Source: Variovorax sp. YR216
Lineage (GTDB): Bacteria; Pseudomonadota; Gammaproteobacteria; Burkholderiales; Burkholderiaceae_C
Direction of reading: 5' to 3'
Assembly (NCBI RefSeq): GCF_900107745.1
Contig: NZ_FNRO01000004.1
Span: 525,149 to 589,148, forward strand
DNA: 64,000 bases
Of the stretch, positions 16,352 through 25,609 are shown in pieces (the first letter of the stretch is position 1; each line of letters begins with the position of its first letter). The notes beneath the pieces are model-generated. The model was not told the DNA's origin. It made no database searches and saw only the letters and a list, made by a program, of their open reading frames with translations. The translations under genes were made by a program, and so were the position numbers.

Positions 16352-17770
16352 ATGACCCAGGCTCTTCCTGCGCATCGACCGCTCATCCTCCGGCACGCCG
16401 AGGTGCTGGTCACCATGGACGCCGCACGCCGCGAAATCGCGGATGGTGCGGTGGTGGTCGAAGGCCCCGCCATCGCATGGACCGGCGCAACCGCCGAACT
16501 GCCCGCGGCGTACGCGGATGCGCTGCGCGACGGGCAGGCCGATTCGATCGACATGCACGGCCATGTGGTGCTGCCCGGCCTGGTCAACACGCACCACCAC
16601 ATGTACCAGAGCCTCACCCGCGCAGTGCCCGAGGCGCAGGACGCCGAGCTCTTCGGCTGGCTCACCAACCTCTACCTGCTGTGGGCGCGCATCACGCCCG
16701 AGATGATCCGCGTCTCGACCCGGACCGCGATGGCCGAGCTGATGCTGTCGGGCTGCACCACGACCAGCGACCACCTCTATCTCTTTCCGAATGGCTCGCG
16801 GCTCGACGACTCGATCGAGGCGGCCGATGCGATGGGCATGCGCTTCCACGCAGCCCGCGGCAGCATGAGCGTGGGCCGCAGCCTCGGCGGCCTGCCGCCC
16901 GACGAGGTGGTGGAGACGGAAGACGCCATCCTCCGCGACAGCGAACGGCTCGTCGATCGTTGGCACGACCCTTCGCGGCACGCGATGCAGCGCATTGTGC
17001 TGGCCCCTTGTTCGCCCTTTTCCGTTTCGCGCGACCTCATGCGCTTGTCGGCGGAACTGGCGCGCGAACGCGGCGTCTCGCTGCACACGCATCTGGCCGA
17101 GAACGACAACGACATCGCCTACTCGCGCGAGAAGTTCGGCATGACGCCGGCCGAATACGCCGAGGACCTCGGCTGGGTCGGCCATGACGTGTGGCATGCG
17201 CACTGCGTGAAGCTCGACGAGGCCGGCATCGCGCTCTTCGGCCGCACCGGGACCGGCGTCGCGCACTGCCCCTGCTCCAACATGCGCCTCGCCTCGGGCA
17301 TCGCGCCGATCGGTGCGATGCGCCGCGCCGGCGTGCCGGTGGGCCTCGGCGTGGACGGCAGCGCATCGAACGACGGCGCGCACATGCTCGGCGAAGCACG
17401 GCAGGCCATGCTGCTGCAGCGCGTCGGCTTCGGGCCGTCGGCGATGACGGCGCGCGAGGCGCTGGAGATCGCGACGCTCGGCGGCGCGCGCGTGCTGGGC
17501 CGCGACGACATCGGCGCGCTTGCGCCGGGGATGTCGGCCGACATCGTGGCCTTCGACCTGAACGGCGTCGCGCACGCGGGCGCGGGACACGATCCGGTCG
17601 CGGCCCTGGTGTTCTGCCAGCCGGGCGCAGTCGCGCTGAGCGTGATCAATGGGCGCGTGCGCATTCGCGACGGCCGTTTCGAGAACTTCGAGCTCGCGCC
17701 GCTTCTGGCGCAGCATCGCGACCTGGCGCGCACGCTGTACGAGCGGGCGCGGCATCCACACACCGCCTGA
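16352..17770 (+). CDS. Amidohydrolase, probable 8-oxoguanine deaminase
   Basis: Metal-dependent deaminase of the amidohydrolase superfamily, most like the 8-oxoguanine deaminase/AtzB-TrzN branch. Metal and catalytic residues are visible: NTHHHMYQS near residue 71, HTHLAEND near 248, HAHCVKLDE near 286, and LGVDGSASND near 331. The stretches FGWLTNLYLLWARITPE and GCTTTSDHLYLFPNG are typical of 8-oxoguanine deaminases (oxoguanine to urate). The gene starts two bases after the NCS2 permease stop, so the pair forms an uptake-and-deamination unit. Guanine, isocytosine or another aminated heterocycle remain possible substrates. Confidence 0.82.
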   Translation: MTQALPAHRPLILRHAEVLVTMDAARREIADGAVVVEGPAIAWTGATAELPAAYADALRDGQADSIDMHGHVVLPGLVNTHHHMYQSLTRAVPEAQDAELFGWLTNLYLLWARITPEMIRVSTRTAMAELMLSGCTTTSDHLYLFPNGSRLDDSIEAADAMGMRFHAARGSMSVGRSLGGLPPDEVVETEDAILRDSERLVDRWHDPSRHAMQRIVLAPCSPFSVSRDLMRLSAELARERGVSLHTHLAENDNDIAYSREKFGMTPAEYAEDLGWVGHDVWHAHCVKLDEAGIALFGRTGTGVAHCPCSNMRLASGIAPIGAMRRAGVPVGLGVDGSASNDGAHMLGEARQAMLLQRVGFGPSAMTAREALEIATLGGARVLGRDDIGALAPGMSADIVAFDLNGVAHAGAGHDPVAALVFCQPGAVALSVINGRVRIRDGRFENFELAPLLAQHRDLARTLYERARHPHTA

Positions 17771-17863
17771 AGCATCCTTTTTCAGCGCTACTTAAGACTG
17801 GAGCGCTGCTCGGCGGTAGCATGAAAGCAACGCGCCTTTCCGGCGCGCTTCCATGCCCACGCC

Positions 17864-19630
17864 ATGAATTCTCCTGACGGCTCCAAGAACCTCCTTGCCA
17901 CCCTGCGCCGCATTGGCGCATTGACCGCGCCCTACTTCCGCTCGGAAGAGAAATGGACCGCCCGCGCGCTTCTCGCGGCGATCGTCGCGCTCAATCTCGG
18001 CGTGGTCTACATGCTGGTGCTCAACAACCAGTGGTACGCACGCTTCTACGATGCCCTTCAGAACAAGGACCAGGCGGTGTTCTGGCGCGAGATCATCTTC
18101 TTCTGCTGGATCGCCGCCGGGTACATCGCCATCGCGATCCTCAAGTTCTACCTGACCCAGTTGCTGCAACTGCGCTGGCGAGCATGGATGACGCGCAGTT
18201 ATCTCTCGCGCTGGATGGCCGACCACACCTTCTATCACCTGGAACTCGCGCGCTACGGCAAGAACAACGGCCAGTCGCCGGACAACCCCGACCAGCGTAT
18301 CCAGGAAGACATGCAGCTCTTCACCGACTACACGATGACGCTGTCCATGGGCCTGCTCAACGCCGTCGTCACGCTGGTGAGCTTCATCGGCATCCTGTGG
18401 GGGCTGAGCGGCGACACGACGCTCTCGCTCTTCGGCAACACCTACACCGTGCCGGGCTCGATGGTGTGGATCGCCCTTGCCTATTGCGCGGCGGGCACGA
18501 TCATCACCCACTACATCGGCCGTCCGCTGATCGGCCTCAACTACCAGCAGCAGCGCTTCGAAGCCGACTTCCGTCATCACCTCGTGCGGGTGCGCGAATA
18601 CAGCGAAGCCATCGCGCTCGACCATGGGGAGCAAGTCGAACATGAACAACTCGAGCTGCGCTTCGGTTCAGTGCTCAAGAACTACCTGCAGCTGATCACG
18701 AAGCAGAAGAACCTCGTGGCGTTCACCGCCTCGTTCGGGCAGGCGTCCGTGATCTTCGCGTTCATCGTGCAGGCGCCGCGCTTCTTCAGCGGCGCGATCC
18801 AGCTGGGACAGCTGATGCAGGTCAACTCCGCATTCGGCCGCGTGCAGGATTCGCTGAGCTGGTTCGTCGACAACTACGACCGCGTCGCCGTCTGGCGCGC
18901 CACCGCCGACCGTCTCACCAGCTTCGAGGCCGCGATGCGGGCACATGCGAGCGAGACGAGTGCGCTCGAGCGCACGCCGGCGGCGAGCGGCGAAGGCCTG
19001 AAGGCCGCCGACGTCAGCGTCACGCTTCCCGACGGCGTACCGCTGATCCAGGGCGCGGCGCTCGCAGTCCAGCCCGGCGACAGCGTGCTGCTGCAAGGCC
19101 CGTCGGGCAGCGGCAAGTCGACGCTGTTCCGCGCCTTCGCGGGCATCTGGCCGTTCGCGAACGGCCGTGTCTCGATGCCGGCGAATGCGATGTTCATTCC
19201 GCAGCGCCCCTATGTGCCGAACGGCCGTCTGCGCGATGCACTTGCGTATCCGCAGCCGGCGAGTGTCTACACCGACGCGCAGCTCGTGCAGGCCTTGAAA
19301 GAAGCGATGCTGCCCGATCTGGCGGCGCGCCTCGACGACAGCGATGCGTGGAGCCAGAAGCTCTCCGGCGGCGAACAACAGCGCCTGGCGATCGCCCGCG
19401 TGCTGCTGCGCAAGCCGGCCTGGGTCTTCGCCGACGAGGCCACGAGCGCACTCGACGCCGAGATGGAAGAGACCCTCTATCACCGTCTCGCGGCCGGCGT
19501 GAAAGCTGCCGGCGGCGCGATGGTGTCGATCGCGCACCGCGCCTCGGTCGGCGCCTTCCACGACAGGCGCTGGACGCTGGTGCCCGAATCGAACGGCTCG
19601 GCCGCCCGCTACAGGGTCGAGGCGATGTAG
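17864..19630 (+). CDS. YddA/SbmA-type ABC transporter, fused permease-ATPase
   Basis: A 588-residue half-transporter of the SbmA/BacA-YddA group (ABC_membrane_2 type). The permease half (residues ~1-330) carries the family's [16 protein letters not shown], then [20 protein letters not shown]. The ATPase half has Walker A GPSGSGKS near residue 412, the signature [16 protein letters not shown] and Walker [13 protein letters not shown]. Members move peptides or vitamin B12-like compounds; the substrate here is unknown. Its last 22 bases overlap the convergent queC gene. Confidence 0.88.
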   Translation: MNSPDGSKNLLATLRRIGALTAPYFRSEEKWTARALLAAIVALNLGVVYMLVLNNQWYARFYDALQNKDQAVFWREIIFFCWIAAGYIAIAILKFYLTQLLQLRWRAWMTRSYLSRWMADHTFYHLELARYGKNNGQSPDNPDQRIQEDMQLFTDYTMTLSMGLLNAVVTLVSFIGILWGLSGDTTLSLFGNTYTVPGSMVWIALAYCAAGTIITHYIGRPLIGLNYQQQRFEADFRHHLVRVREYSEAIALDHGEQVEHEQLELRFGSVLKNYLQLITKQKNLVAFTASFGQASVIFAFIVQAPRFFSGAIQLGQLMQVNSAFGRVQDSLSWFVDNYDRVAVWRATADRLTSFEAAMRAHASETSALERTPAASGEGLKAADVSVTLPDGVPLIQGAALAVQPGDSVLLQGPSGSGKSTLFRAFAGIWPFANGRVSMPANAMFIPQRPYVPNGRLRDALAYPQPASVYTDAQLVQALKEAMLPDLAARLDDSDAWSQKLSGGEQQRLAIARVLLRKPAWVFADEATSALDAEMEETLYHRLAAGVKAAGGAMVSIAHRASVGAFHDRRWTLVPESNGSAARYRVEAM

Positions 19631-20310
19631 CGCTCCCAGCCGCGGGCGCGCAGCTCGCAGGCTGGGCAATTGCCGCAGCCGTAGCCCCAGCCGTGGCGCT
19701 GGGCACGGTCGCCGAGGTAGCAGGTGTGCGTGTCCTCGACGATGAGATCGACCAGGGCCGGGCCGCCAATGCGGTGCGCCATCTCCCAGGTGGCGGCCTT
19801 GTCGATCCACATCAGCGGCGTTTCGATCAGGAGCCGCCGGTCCATGCCCAGCGACAGCGCCAGTTGCATCGCCTTCATGGTGTCGTCGCGGCAATCCGGG
19901 TAGCCGGAGAAATCGGTCTCGCACACACCGGTCACGATCACGTCGATGCCGCGCCGGTACGCCAGCGCGCCGGCGAGCGTGAGGAACAGCAGGTTGCGCC
20001 CCGGCACGAACGTGTTCGGCAAGCCATTGGCCTGCATCTCGAAGGCGATGTCCTGCGTGAGCGATGACGCGCTGATCTGCCCCAGCACATCGACCGTGAG
20101 CATGTGGTCCTCGCCGAGGCGCGGGTCCCAGCGCGGGAAGCGCTCTCGCAGCTGCTCCAGTACCTCGAGGCGCGCATCCAGTTCGATGCGATGGCGCTGG
20201 CCATAGTCGAAGCCCACTGTTTCGACACGCTCGTACTTTTCGAGCGCTGCCGCGAGACAGGTGGTCGAGTCCTGACCGCCGGAAAAGAGGACAAGTGCGG
20301 AGCTGTGCAT
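19609..20310 (-). CDS. queC: 7-cyano-7-deazaguanine synthase QueC
   Basis: Converts 7-carboxy-7-deazaguanine to preQ0 in queuosine synthesis, using ATP and ammonia. It has an N-terminal PP-loop ([13 protein letters not shown]), the [12 protein letters not shown] motif, and a C-terminal zinc site with four cysteines (CYLGDRAQ, then CGNCPAC). The length of 233 residues is normal. Its 3' end overlaps the convergent ABC transporter gene by 22 bp, which is unusual but leaves both C-termini intact. No other que genes are in the window. Confidence 0.96.
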   Translation of the reverse strand: MHSSALVLFSGGQDSTTCLAAALEKYERVETVGFDYGQRHRIELDARLEVLEQLRERFPRWDPRLGEDHMLTVDVLGQISASSLTQDIAFEMQANGLPNTFVPGRNLLFLTLAGALAYRRGIDVIVTGVCETDFSGYPDCRDDTMKAMQLALSLGMDRRLLIETPLMWIDKAATWEMAHRIGGPALVDLIVEDTHTCYLGDRAQRHGWGYGCGNCPACELRARGWERYIASTL

Positions 20311-20406
20311 GGTGATCTTCGTTCCCTGAAAGGGCGCGAGTTTGGCACCATCGGCCGCAGGCGCCTACTTCAGGCCGTTCGGTCCGGTTACAGGCGCATT
20401 CCGCCG

Positions 20407-20499
20407 GGAACCCCGCGGAACCGGCTCAGCCGGGCCGCCGGGGTTGCCCCCTGGAAGGGGGTGCCCGAGCCACACGAAGTGGGCGAGGCTGGGGGTAGG
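20407..20499 (-). repeat. Structured intergenic repeat, copy 1
   Basis: Copy of a ~90-bp GC-rich repeat with three stem-loops: an outer/inner hairpin (AACCCC with GGGGTT, inner CCGGC with GCCGG), a CCCCC/GGGGG hairpin, and a CACGAAGTG mini-hairpin. It abuts the stop codon of the DUF1854 gene and separates it from queC on the same strand. It may act as a 3'-end processing or termination element; there is no U-tract. Confidence 0.85.
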
Positions 20500-20964
20500 T
20501 CAAAGAAACCGTTCGAGCAGCTTGCGAGAGTGACGGTCCAGCGCCTTGACGTCCGGAATGCGGAACTGCAGCCCGTGCGCGCTCGCGATCAGCAGCGCGC
20601 CGCGATCCAGCCGACGGATGTCTTCCTCGGCCTTGAGCACGAAGCTGGTTTCGCCGCGATCGGTGCTCACGCTCCATGTGCTCGGCACGCCGAAGCTGGA
20701 CACTTTGTGGAGCTTCTGCAGCGTCGGGGCGAAGTCTCTCGCCACCAGGTCCTGAACGAGCAGATCGCGCGTCGGCACGGGCAGGTCGGCAATCTGGTCG
20801 ACCCAGACGAGTTCGCGCCCGTCCGGGCCCACCAGCGAAATGCCGCGGTCCGGTGCCGTCAGCGGAAAGGCGCGCACCGGCACGACACCTGCGTGATGCT
20901 CACCCTCGGCATCCGTCAGCACAAGGCGCCCGAAGGCATCGCGTTCGAGTTGAAAGTCGATCAT
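20500..20964 (-). CDS. Cyanophycin-associated DUF1854 protein
   Basis: Small 154-residue soluble protein of the DUF1854 family, which is regularly found beside cyanophycin synthetase genes. Recognisable stretches are FPLTAPDRGISLVGPDGREL near residue 33, TLQKLHKVSSFGVPSTW near 80 and GLQFRIPDVKALDRHS near 130. Its function is unknown. Its start overlaps the stop of the upstream ABC transporter gene by four bases, so the two are translated together and probably act in one process. It ends directly at a structured repeat. Confidence 0.82.
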   Translation of the reverse strand: MIDFQLERDAFGRLVLTDAEGEHHAGVVPVRAFPLTAPDRGISLVGPDGRELVWVDQIADLPVPTRDLLVQDLVARDFAPTLQKLHKVSSFGVPSTWSVSTDRGETSFVLKAEEDIRRLDRGALLIASAHGLQFRIPDVKALDRHSRKLLERFL

Positions 20965-23237
20965 GCTTCCCCCGCCGGATGGGCTGCGTGCGCGCCAAGC
21001 GCGACGGCCACGGCGCTGCGTTCGGCCGCCGCGCCGGCGCTTTCTTCTTCATCGGCCTGACGCAACTGCGCCTGGTAGAGCCGCCAGTAGGCGCCCTGCT
21101 TTTCCATGAGCGCATCGTGCGGGCCCACTTCGACGATCTCGCCGCGGTCCATCACGACGAGGCGATCGGCCTTGCGCAGCGTGGACAGCCGGTGCGCGAT
21201 CGCGATGGTGGTGCGGCCCTTCACGAGGTTGTCGAGCGCCTTCTGGATTTCCTTCTCGGTCTCGGTGTCGACCGCCGAAGTGGCCTCGTCGAGGATCAGG
21301 ATGCGCGGGTCGATCAGCAGCGCGCGCGCAATGCTGATGCGCTGCCGCTCGCCGCCCGACAGCCCCTGGCCGCGCTCGCCGACCAGCGAGTCGTAGCCAT
21401 GCGGCAGTCGCAGGATGAAGTCGTGCGCATGCGCCGCGCGCGCCGCCGCCACGATCTCCTCGCGCGTCGCATCGGGCTTGCCGTAGGCGATGTTCTGGGC
21501 AATGGTGCCGAAGAAGAGGAAGGGCTCCTGCAGCACCAGCCCCACGTGCCGGCGATAGTCGGCCACCGCGAAACGTCGGATGTCGGTGCCGTCGACCTTG
21601 ATCGCGCCGTCGGTCACGTCGTAGAAGCGGCAGATCAGGTTGACCAGCGTGCTCTTGCCCGAGCCGCTGTGGCCGACGAGGCCGATCATCTCGCCCGGCT
21701 CGATCACGAGGTCGAGGTCGCGGATCACCGCGCGGCTGCCGTAGCGAAAGCCAACATCGCTCATCTCGATGCGGCCCTGCACGCGTTCGACCTGCACCGG
21801 GTTCGCCGGCTCGGGCACGTTGCTCACATGGTCGAGGATGTCGAAGATCCGCTTGGCGCCGGCCGCTGCCTTCTGCGTGACCGAGACGATGCGGCTCATC
21901 GAATCGAGCCGCGTGTAGAAGCGGCCGATGTAGGCGATGAACGCTGTCAACACACCCACCGTGATGCGGCCGCGCGCCACCTGCCAGATGCCGAAGGCCC
22001 AGACCACCAGCAGCCCGACTTCGGTCAGCAATGACACGCTCGGCGTGAAGAGCGACCACGTCTTGTTGAGCTTGTCGTTGACCTGCAGGTTGTAGGTGTT
22101 GGCGGCGCGGAAGCGGTCGGATTCGCGCTGTTCCTGCGCGAAGGCCTTCACCACGCGGATGCCGGGAATGGTGTCAGCCAGCACGTTGGTGACCTCGCTC
22201 CATACCCGGTCGATCTTCTCGAAGCCCGTGCGCAGCTTGTCGCGCACCACATGGATCATCCACGCGATGAAGGGCAGCGGCACCAGCGTGACGATCGCCA
22301 GCAACGGGTTGATCGAGAACAGGATCACCGCCGTCATCGTGATCATCAGCACGTCGGTGAGGAAATCGAGCGCGTGCAGCGAGAGGAAGACGTTGATGCG
22401 GTCGGTCTCCGAGCCGATGCGCGCCATCAGGTCGCCGGTGCGCTTGCCCCCGAAGTAATCCAGGGGCAACGTCAGCAAGTGTTCGTAAGTGGTGGTGCGC
22501 AGGTCCGCACCAATGCGTTCGGACACCAGCGCCAGCAGGTAAGTGCGCGCCCACCCCAACGCCCAGCCGACCAGCGCCGCGGCCAGCAGCGCGCCGAGGA
22601 ACATCACCACCTTGTGGACCGCGATCTGCTGCCCGTTCTGGAACGGGATCAGGATGTCGTCCATCAGTGGAATGGTCAGGTAAGGCGGAACCAGCGTGGC
22701 GGCGGTCGAGGCCAGCGTCAGCAGGAACCCGGTGATCAGTTGCTTGCGATAGGGCTTGGCGAAACGGCCGAGCCGCAGCAGCACCCAGGTCGAGGGCGGC
22801 GCCTGGAGTTCGGATTCGCCCGCCCCGTCCTCCGCGTCGGCGCCCGGCAGTGTCACTTGCGCGACACGCTCGGCATGCTGCTCGAACAGCTTGTGCACCC
22901 TCAGCGCTGCAGCCTGGTGTGCCAGGGTGTACCGCCACCGGGCCAGACGGCCCTTGTCATCGAGCAGGTCCAGCGTGCCGATGCCCGCATGGTCGGAAAG
23001 CTGCAATTCGAGCCCTTCCGCGGGAAGCGCCCACTCGAACCAGGCGCCGCCCGGATTGCGCACGAGCAGGCGCCGATCGGTCAGCGCGAGCAGGCCGGAT
23101 GCGAAGCGCAGTTCCTCGTCAAGGTCAACCGGCAGCGTCGCCAGAACGTTTTCCGCGGGTAGGAGCCGGCTTTCCAGCGCCGCTGAAGCCTCCTCAGATT
23201 CGCCCCCCGGGGTGCCGACTGGATCGTGATGTTGCAT
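20961..23237 (-). CDS. Cyanophycin-associated ABC transporter, fused permease-ATPase
   Basis: A 758-residue MsbA-like half-transporter with an unusual N-terminal domain of ~150 residues (LATLPVDLDEELRFASGLLA) that looks like a PH-type fold rather than membrane. Six membrane helices follow at about 165-450. The ATPase domain has Walker A GHSGSGKS, signature LSGGERQRISIARALL and Walker B ILILDEATSAVD. It diverges from cphA' over 127 bp and is coupled to the DUF1854 gene. Known only as a cyanophycin-linked transporter; the substrate is unknown. ATG 23237 is chosen because residues upstream of it look non-coding. Confidence 0.85.
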   Translation of the reverse strand: MQHHDPVGTPGGESEEASAALESRLLPAENVLATLPVDLDEELRFASGLLALTDRRLLVRNPGGAWFEWALPAEGLELQLSDHAGIGTLDLLDDKGRLARWRYTLAHQAAALRVHKLFEQHAERVAQVTLPGADAEDGAGESELQAPPSTWVLLRLGRFAKPYRKQLITGFLLTLASTAATLVPPYLTIPLMDDILIPFQNGQQIAVHKVVMFLGALLAAALVGWALGWARTYLLALVSERIGADLRTTTYEHLLTLPLDYFGGKRTGDLMARIGSETDRINVFLSLHALDFLTDVLMITMTAVILFSINPLLAIVTLVPLPFIAWMIHVVRDKLRTGFEKIDRVWSEVTNVLADTIPGIRVVKAFAQEQRESDRFRAANTYNLQVNDKLNKTWSLFTPSVSLLTEVGLLVVWAFGIWQVARGRITVGVLTAFIAYIGRFYTRLDSMSRIVSVTQKAAAGAKRIFDILDHVSNVPEPANPVQVERVQGRIEMSDVGFRYGSRAVIRDLDLVIEPGEMIGLVGHSGSGKSTLVNLICRFYDVTDGAIKVDGTDIRRFAVADYRRHVGLVLQEPFLFFGTIAQNIAYGKPDATREEIVAAARAAHAHDFILRLPHGYDSLVGERGQGLSGGERQRISIARALLIDPRILILDEATSAVDTETEKEIQKALDNLVKGRTTIAIAHRLSTLRKADRLVVMDRGEIVEVGPHDALMEKQGAYWRLYQAQLRQADEEESAGAAAERSAVAVALGAHAAHPAGEA

Positions 23238-23364
23238 TGTGTTTCTATATCTCCGGCCCGATGCCGGACCCTTCATGGCGCCCAACGGGCGCCGATTCTG
23301 ACCGATCGCCATGGGCGCGCCTGAGGGCGCCGCAGTGCTCGGCCAAAGCACATCGAACGTTTTC
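23238..23364. promoter_or_regulatory. Divergent promoter region between the ABC transporter and cphA'
   Basis: This 127-bp gap separates the two arms of the cyanophycin locus. It contains a perfect seven-base inverted repeat, GGCGCCC at 23277-23283 and GGGCGCC at 23287-23293, and a weaker CCGG-containing repeat nearer the transporter start. These could be an operator or leader hairpin for either arm. No clear -35/-10 pair is visible. Confidence 0.4.
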
Positions 23365-25605
23365 ATGACCCGTTTCGACGACATCCGACTGCTGCGCATC
23401 AACTATTTGCGCGGCCCGAACCTCTGGACCTACCGACCCGTGCTGGAAGTCTGGCTCGATCTGGGCCAGCTGGAGGAGCATCCGTCCAACACGATCCCGG
23501 GGTTCACCGAGCGGTTGACCGGCCTGCTGCCGGCGCTCATCGAGCACCACTGCGGCGTCGGCGAGCGCGGCGGCTTCATCCAGCGCCTGACCGAAGGCAC
23601 CTGGGCCGGCCACGTGCTCGAGCACGTGGTGATCGAACTGCTGAACCTCGCCGGCATGCCGACCGGCTTCGGGCAAACCCGGAGCACCTCGGAACACGGC
23701 GTCTACCGGATGGTCTTCCGCGCGCGGGACGAGCAGGTCGCCCGCGTCGCGCTGGCCGAAGGCCACAAGCTGCTGATGGCAGCGATCAACAACGACCCCT
23801 TCGGCGCGCCCGACGTGCAGAAAGCGGTCGATGCGGTCAAGGCCAAGGTCGAGGACTGCTATCTCGGCCCGAGCACCGCCTGCATCGTCGGCGCCGCCAC
23901 CGATCGCGGCATCCCTCACATGCGCCTGAATGACGGCAACCTGGTGCAGCTCGGCTACGGTGCCAACCAGCAGCGCATCTGGACCGCCGAGACAGACTAC
24001 ACCAGCGCCATCGGCGAATCGATCGCCAGCGACAAGGAGCTGACCAAGTCGCTGCTCGCGAGCTGCGGTGTGCCGGTGCCCGAAGGTCAGGTCGTCGCCG
24101 ATGCCGAGGAAGCCTGGGAAGCCGCCGAGGACATCGGCCTGCCGGTGGTGGTCAAGCCCTCCGATGCCAACCATGGTCGCGGCGTCTCGCTCGAATTGAA
24201 CACGCGCGAAGAAGTCATGGCCGCCTTCGCAGTCGCCGAGCCGGAAGGCAGCGACGTGATGGTCGAGCGTTTCATCCGTGGGTCCGAACACCGCCTGCTG
24301 GTGGTCGGCGGCCAGGTGGTCGCGGCTGCGCGCGGCGAGATCATCACGGTGACCGGCGACGGCCGCTCCACCGTCGCGGAGCTGATCGACAGCCAGCTGA
24401 ACAGCGACCCCCGTCGCGGCGCGGAAGAGGAATACCCGCTGGACGTCATCGTTCTCGAGACCGACGCCAAGCTGCAGCTCGAACTCAAGCGCCAGGACCT
24501 GGGCGGCGACTCGGTGCCCGCCGCCGGCCGCGTCGTCACGATCCAGCGCAACGGCAACATGTCGATCGACTGCACCGACCAAGTCCACCCTGAAGTCGCG
24601 CATGCGGCGGTGCTGGCCGCGCGCGTCGTCGGCCTCGACATCGCCGGGATCGATCTGGTGGCGCAGGACATCGCGAGGCCGCTCCACCTCCAGGGCGGCG
24701 CGATCGTCGAAGTCAACGCCGGCCCGGGCCTGCTGATGCACCTGAAGCCGGCGGTCGGCTCGCCGCGCCCGGTGGGCCGCGCGATCTGCGACCACCTCTT
24801 CCCGGACGACGCGCCGGGCCGCATCCCGGTGGTCGGCGTCGCCGGCTCGCGCAACACCGCGGTGCTGTCGCGCCTCGTCGCATGGCTGATCGGCCTCGGC
24901 GGACGCCACACCGGCCTCGCCTGCCGCGACGGCCTTTTCCTCGAACGCCGCCGCGTCGATGCGCGCAACAGCGCCAACTGGGAAGCCGGCCACCGCCTGC
25001 TGGTCAATCGCGCGGTGCAGGCGGTCGTGATCGAGAACGGCGCCGAGACCATCCTGCGCGACGGCCTGGCCTACGACCGCTGCGAAGTCGGCATCGTGAC
25101 CGACCTCGAAGGCTACGAAGCGCTCTCCGAATTCGACATCATCGAGAGCGACCAGATGGTCAAGGTGCTGCGCACGCAGGTCGACGTGGTGCTGCCCGAA
25201 GGCACCGCCGTACTCAACGCGGCCGATCCGCGCGTGGCCGGACTGGCCCCGCTGTGCGACGGCGGCGTGATCTTCTATTCGACCGACCCGCAGGCGGAAG
25301 CACTCGCCAGGCACCAGGCCGACGGCGGCAAGGCCGTGCTGATCCGCCAGGACCGCGTGGTGCTCGCCAACGGCGCGAGCGAGTCGTTCCTGCCCGGCCT
25401 CGGGCGCCTGACGATCTGGCGCGCGACGCATGCCGGCGTCAGCCTCGAAAGCCTGCTCGCGGCCGTTGCCGCAGGCTGGGCGATGGGCATTCCGTTGAAC
25501 CTGATCGGTGCCGGCGTGGAAGCCTTCGAAGCCGACCTACAGGCGGCGCTCGCATCGTTGCAGCTTTCGCAAACGCTGCTGTCTCCTGAACAACAACTCG
25601 CCTGA
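23365..25605 (+). CDS. cphA': Cyanophycin synthetase paralogue CphA' with degenerate Mur-ligase P-loop
   Basis: A 746-residue homologue of cyanophycin synthetase. The N-terminal domain (LRINYLRGPNLWTYRPVLEV) and the ATP-grasp domain (about residues 215-480; LPVVVKPSDANHGRGVSLEL, VEVNAGPGLLMHL) are intact. In the Mur-ligase-like half, the expected GTNGKTTT nucleotide loop reads GVAGSRNTAV (bases 24835-24864), so the Lys and Thr needed for ATP binding are missing. This half is also shorter than in CphA. It probably adds one amino acid or supports the partner CphA. ATG 23365 is chosen; cphA follows after four bases. Confidence 0.85.
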   Translation: MTRFDDIRLLRINYLRGPNLWTYRPVLEVWLDLGQLEEHPSNTIPGFTERLTGLLPALIEHHCGVGERGGFIQRLTEGTWAGHVLEHVVIELLNLAGMPTGFGQTRSTSEHGVYRMVFRARDEQVARVALAEGHKLLMAAINNDPFGAPDVQKAVDAVKAKVEDCYLGPSTACIVGAATDRGIPHMRLNDGNLVQLGYGANQQRIWTAETDYTSAIGESIASDKELTKSLLASCGVPVPEGQVVADAEEAWEAAEDIGLPVVVKPSDANHGRGVSLELNTREEVMAAFAVAEPEGSDVMVERFIRGSEHRLLVVGGQVVAAARGEIITVTGDGRSTVAELIDSQLNSDPRRGAEEEYPLDVIVLETDAKLQLELKRQDLGGDSVPAAGRVVTIQRNGNMSIDCTDQVHPEVAHAAVLAARVVGLDIAGIDLVAQDIARPLHLQGGAIVEVNAGPGLLMHLKPAVGSPRPVGRAICDHLFPDDAPGRIPVVGVAGSRNTAVLSRLVAWLIGLGGRHTGLACRDGLFLERRRVDARNSANWEAGHRLLVNRAVQAVVIENGAETILRDGLAYDRCEVGIVTDLEGYEALSEFDIIESDQMVKVLRTQVDVVLPEGTAVLNAADPRVAGLAPLCDGGVIFYSTDPQAEALARHQADGGKAVLIRQDRVVLANGASESFLPGLGRLTIWRATHAGVSLESLLAAVAAGWAMGIPLNLIGAGVEAFEADLQAALASLQLSQTLLSPEQQLA

Positions 25606-25609
25606 GCTC

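Noticed and set aside
20407..20499. Intrinsic rho-independent terminator
   Set aside because: The stems are strong but no run of T follows, and similar copies lie inside an operon, so a plain terminator call is not supported.
23245..25431. A 728-residue open frame on the minus strand opposite cphA'
   Set aside because: It is a high-GC shadow of the real gene: composition is extreme in His, Arg, Asp and Ala, no family is recognised, and cphA' on the other strand is a clear homologue.
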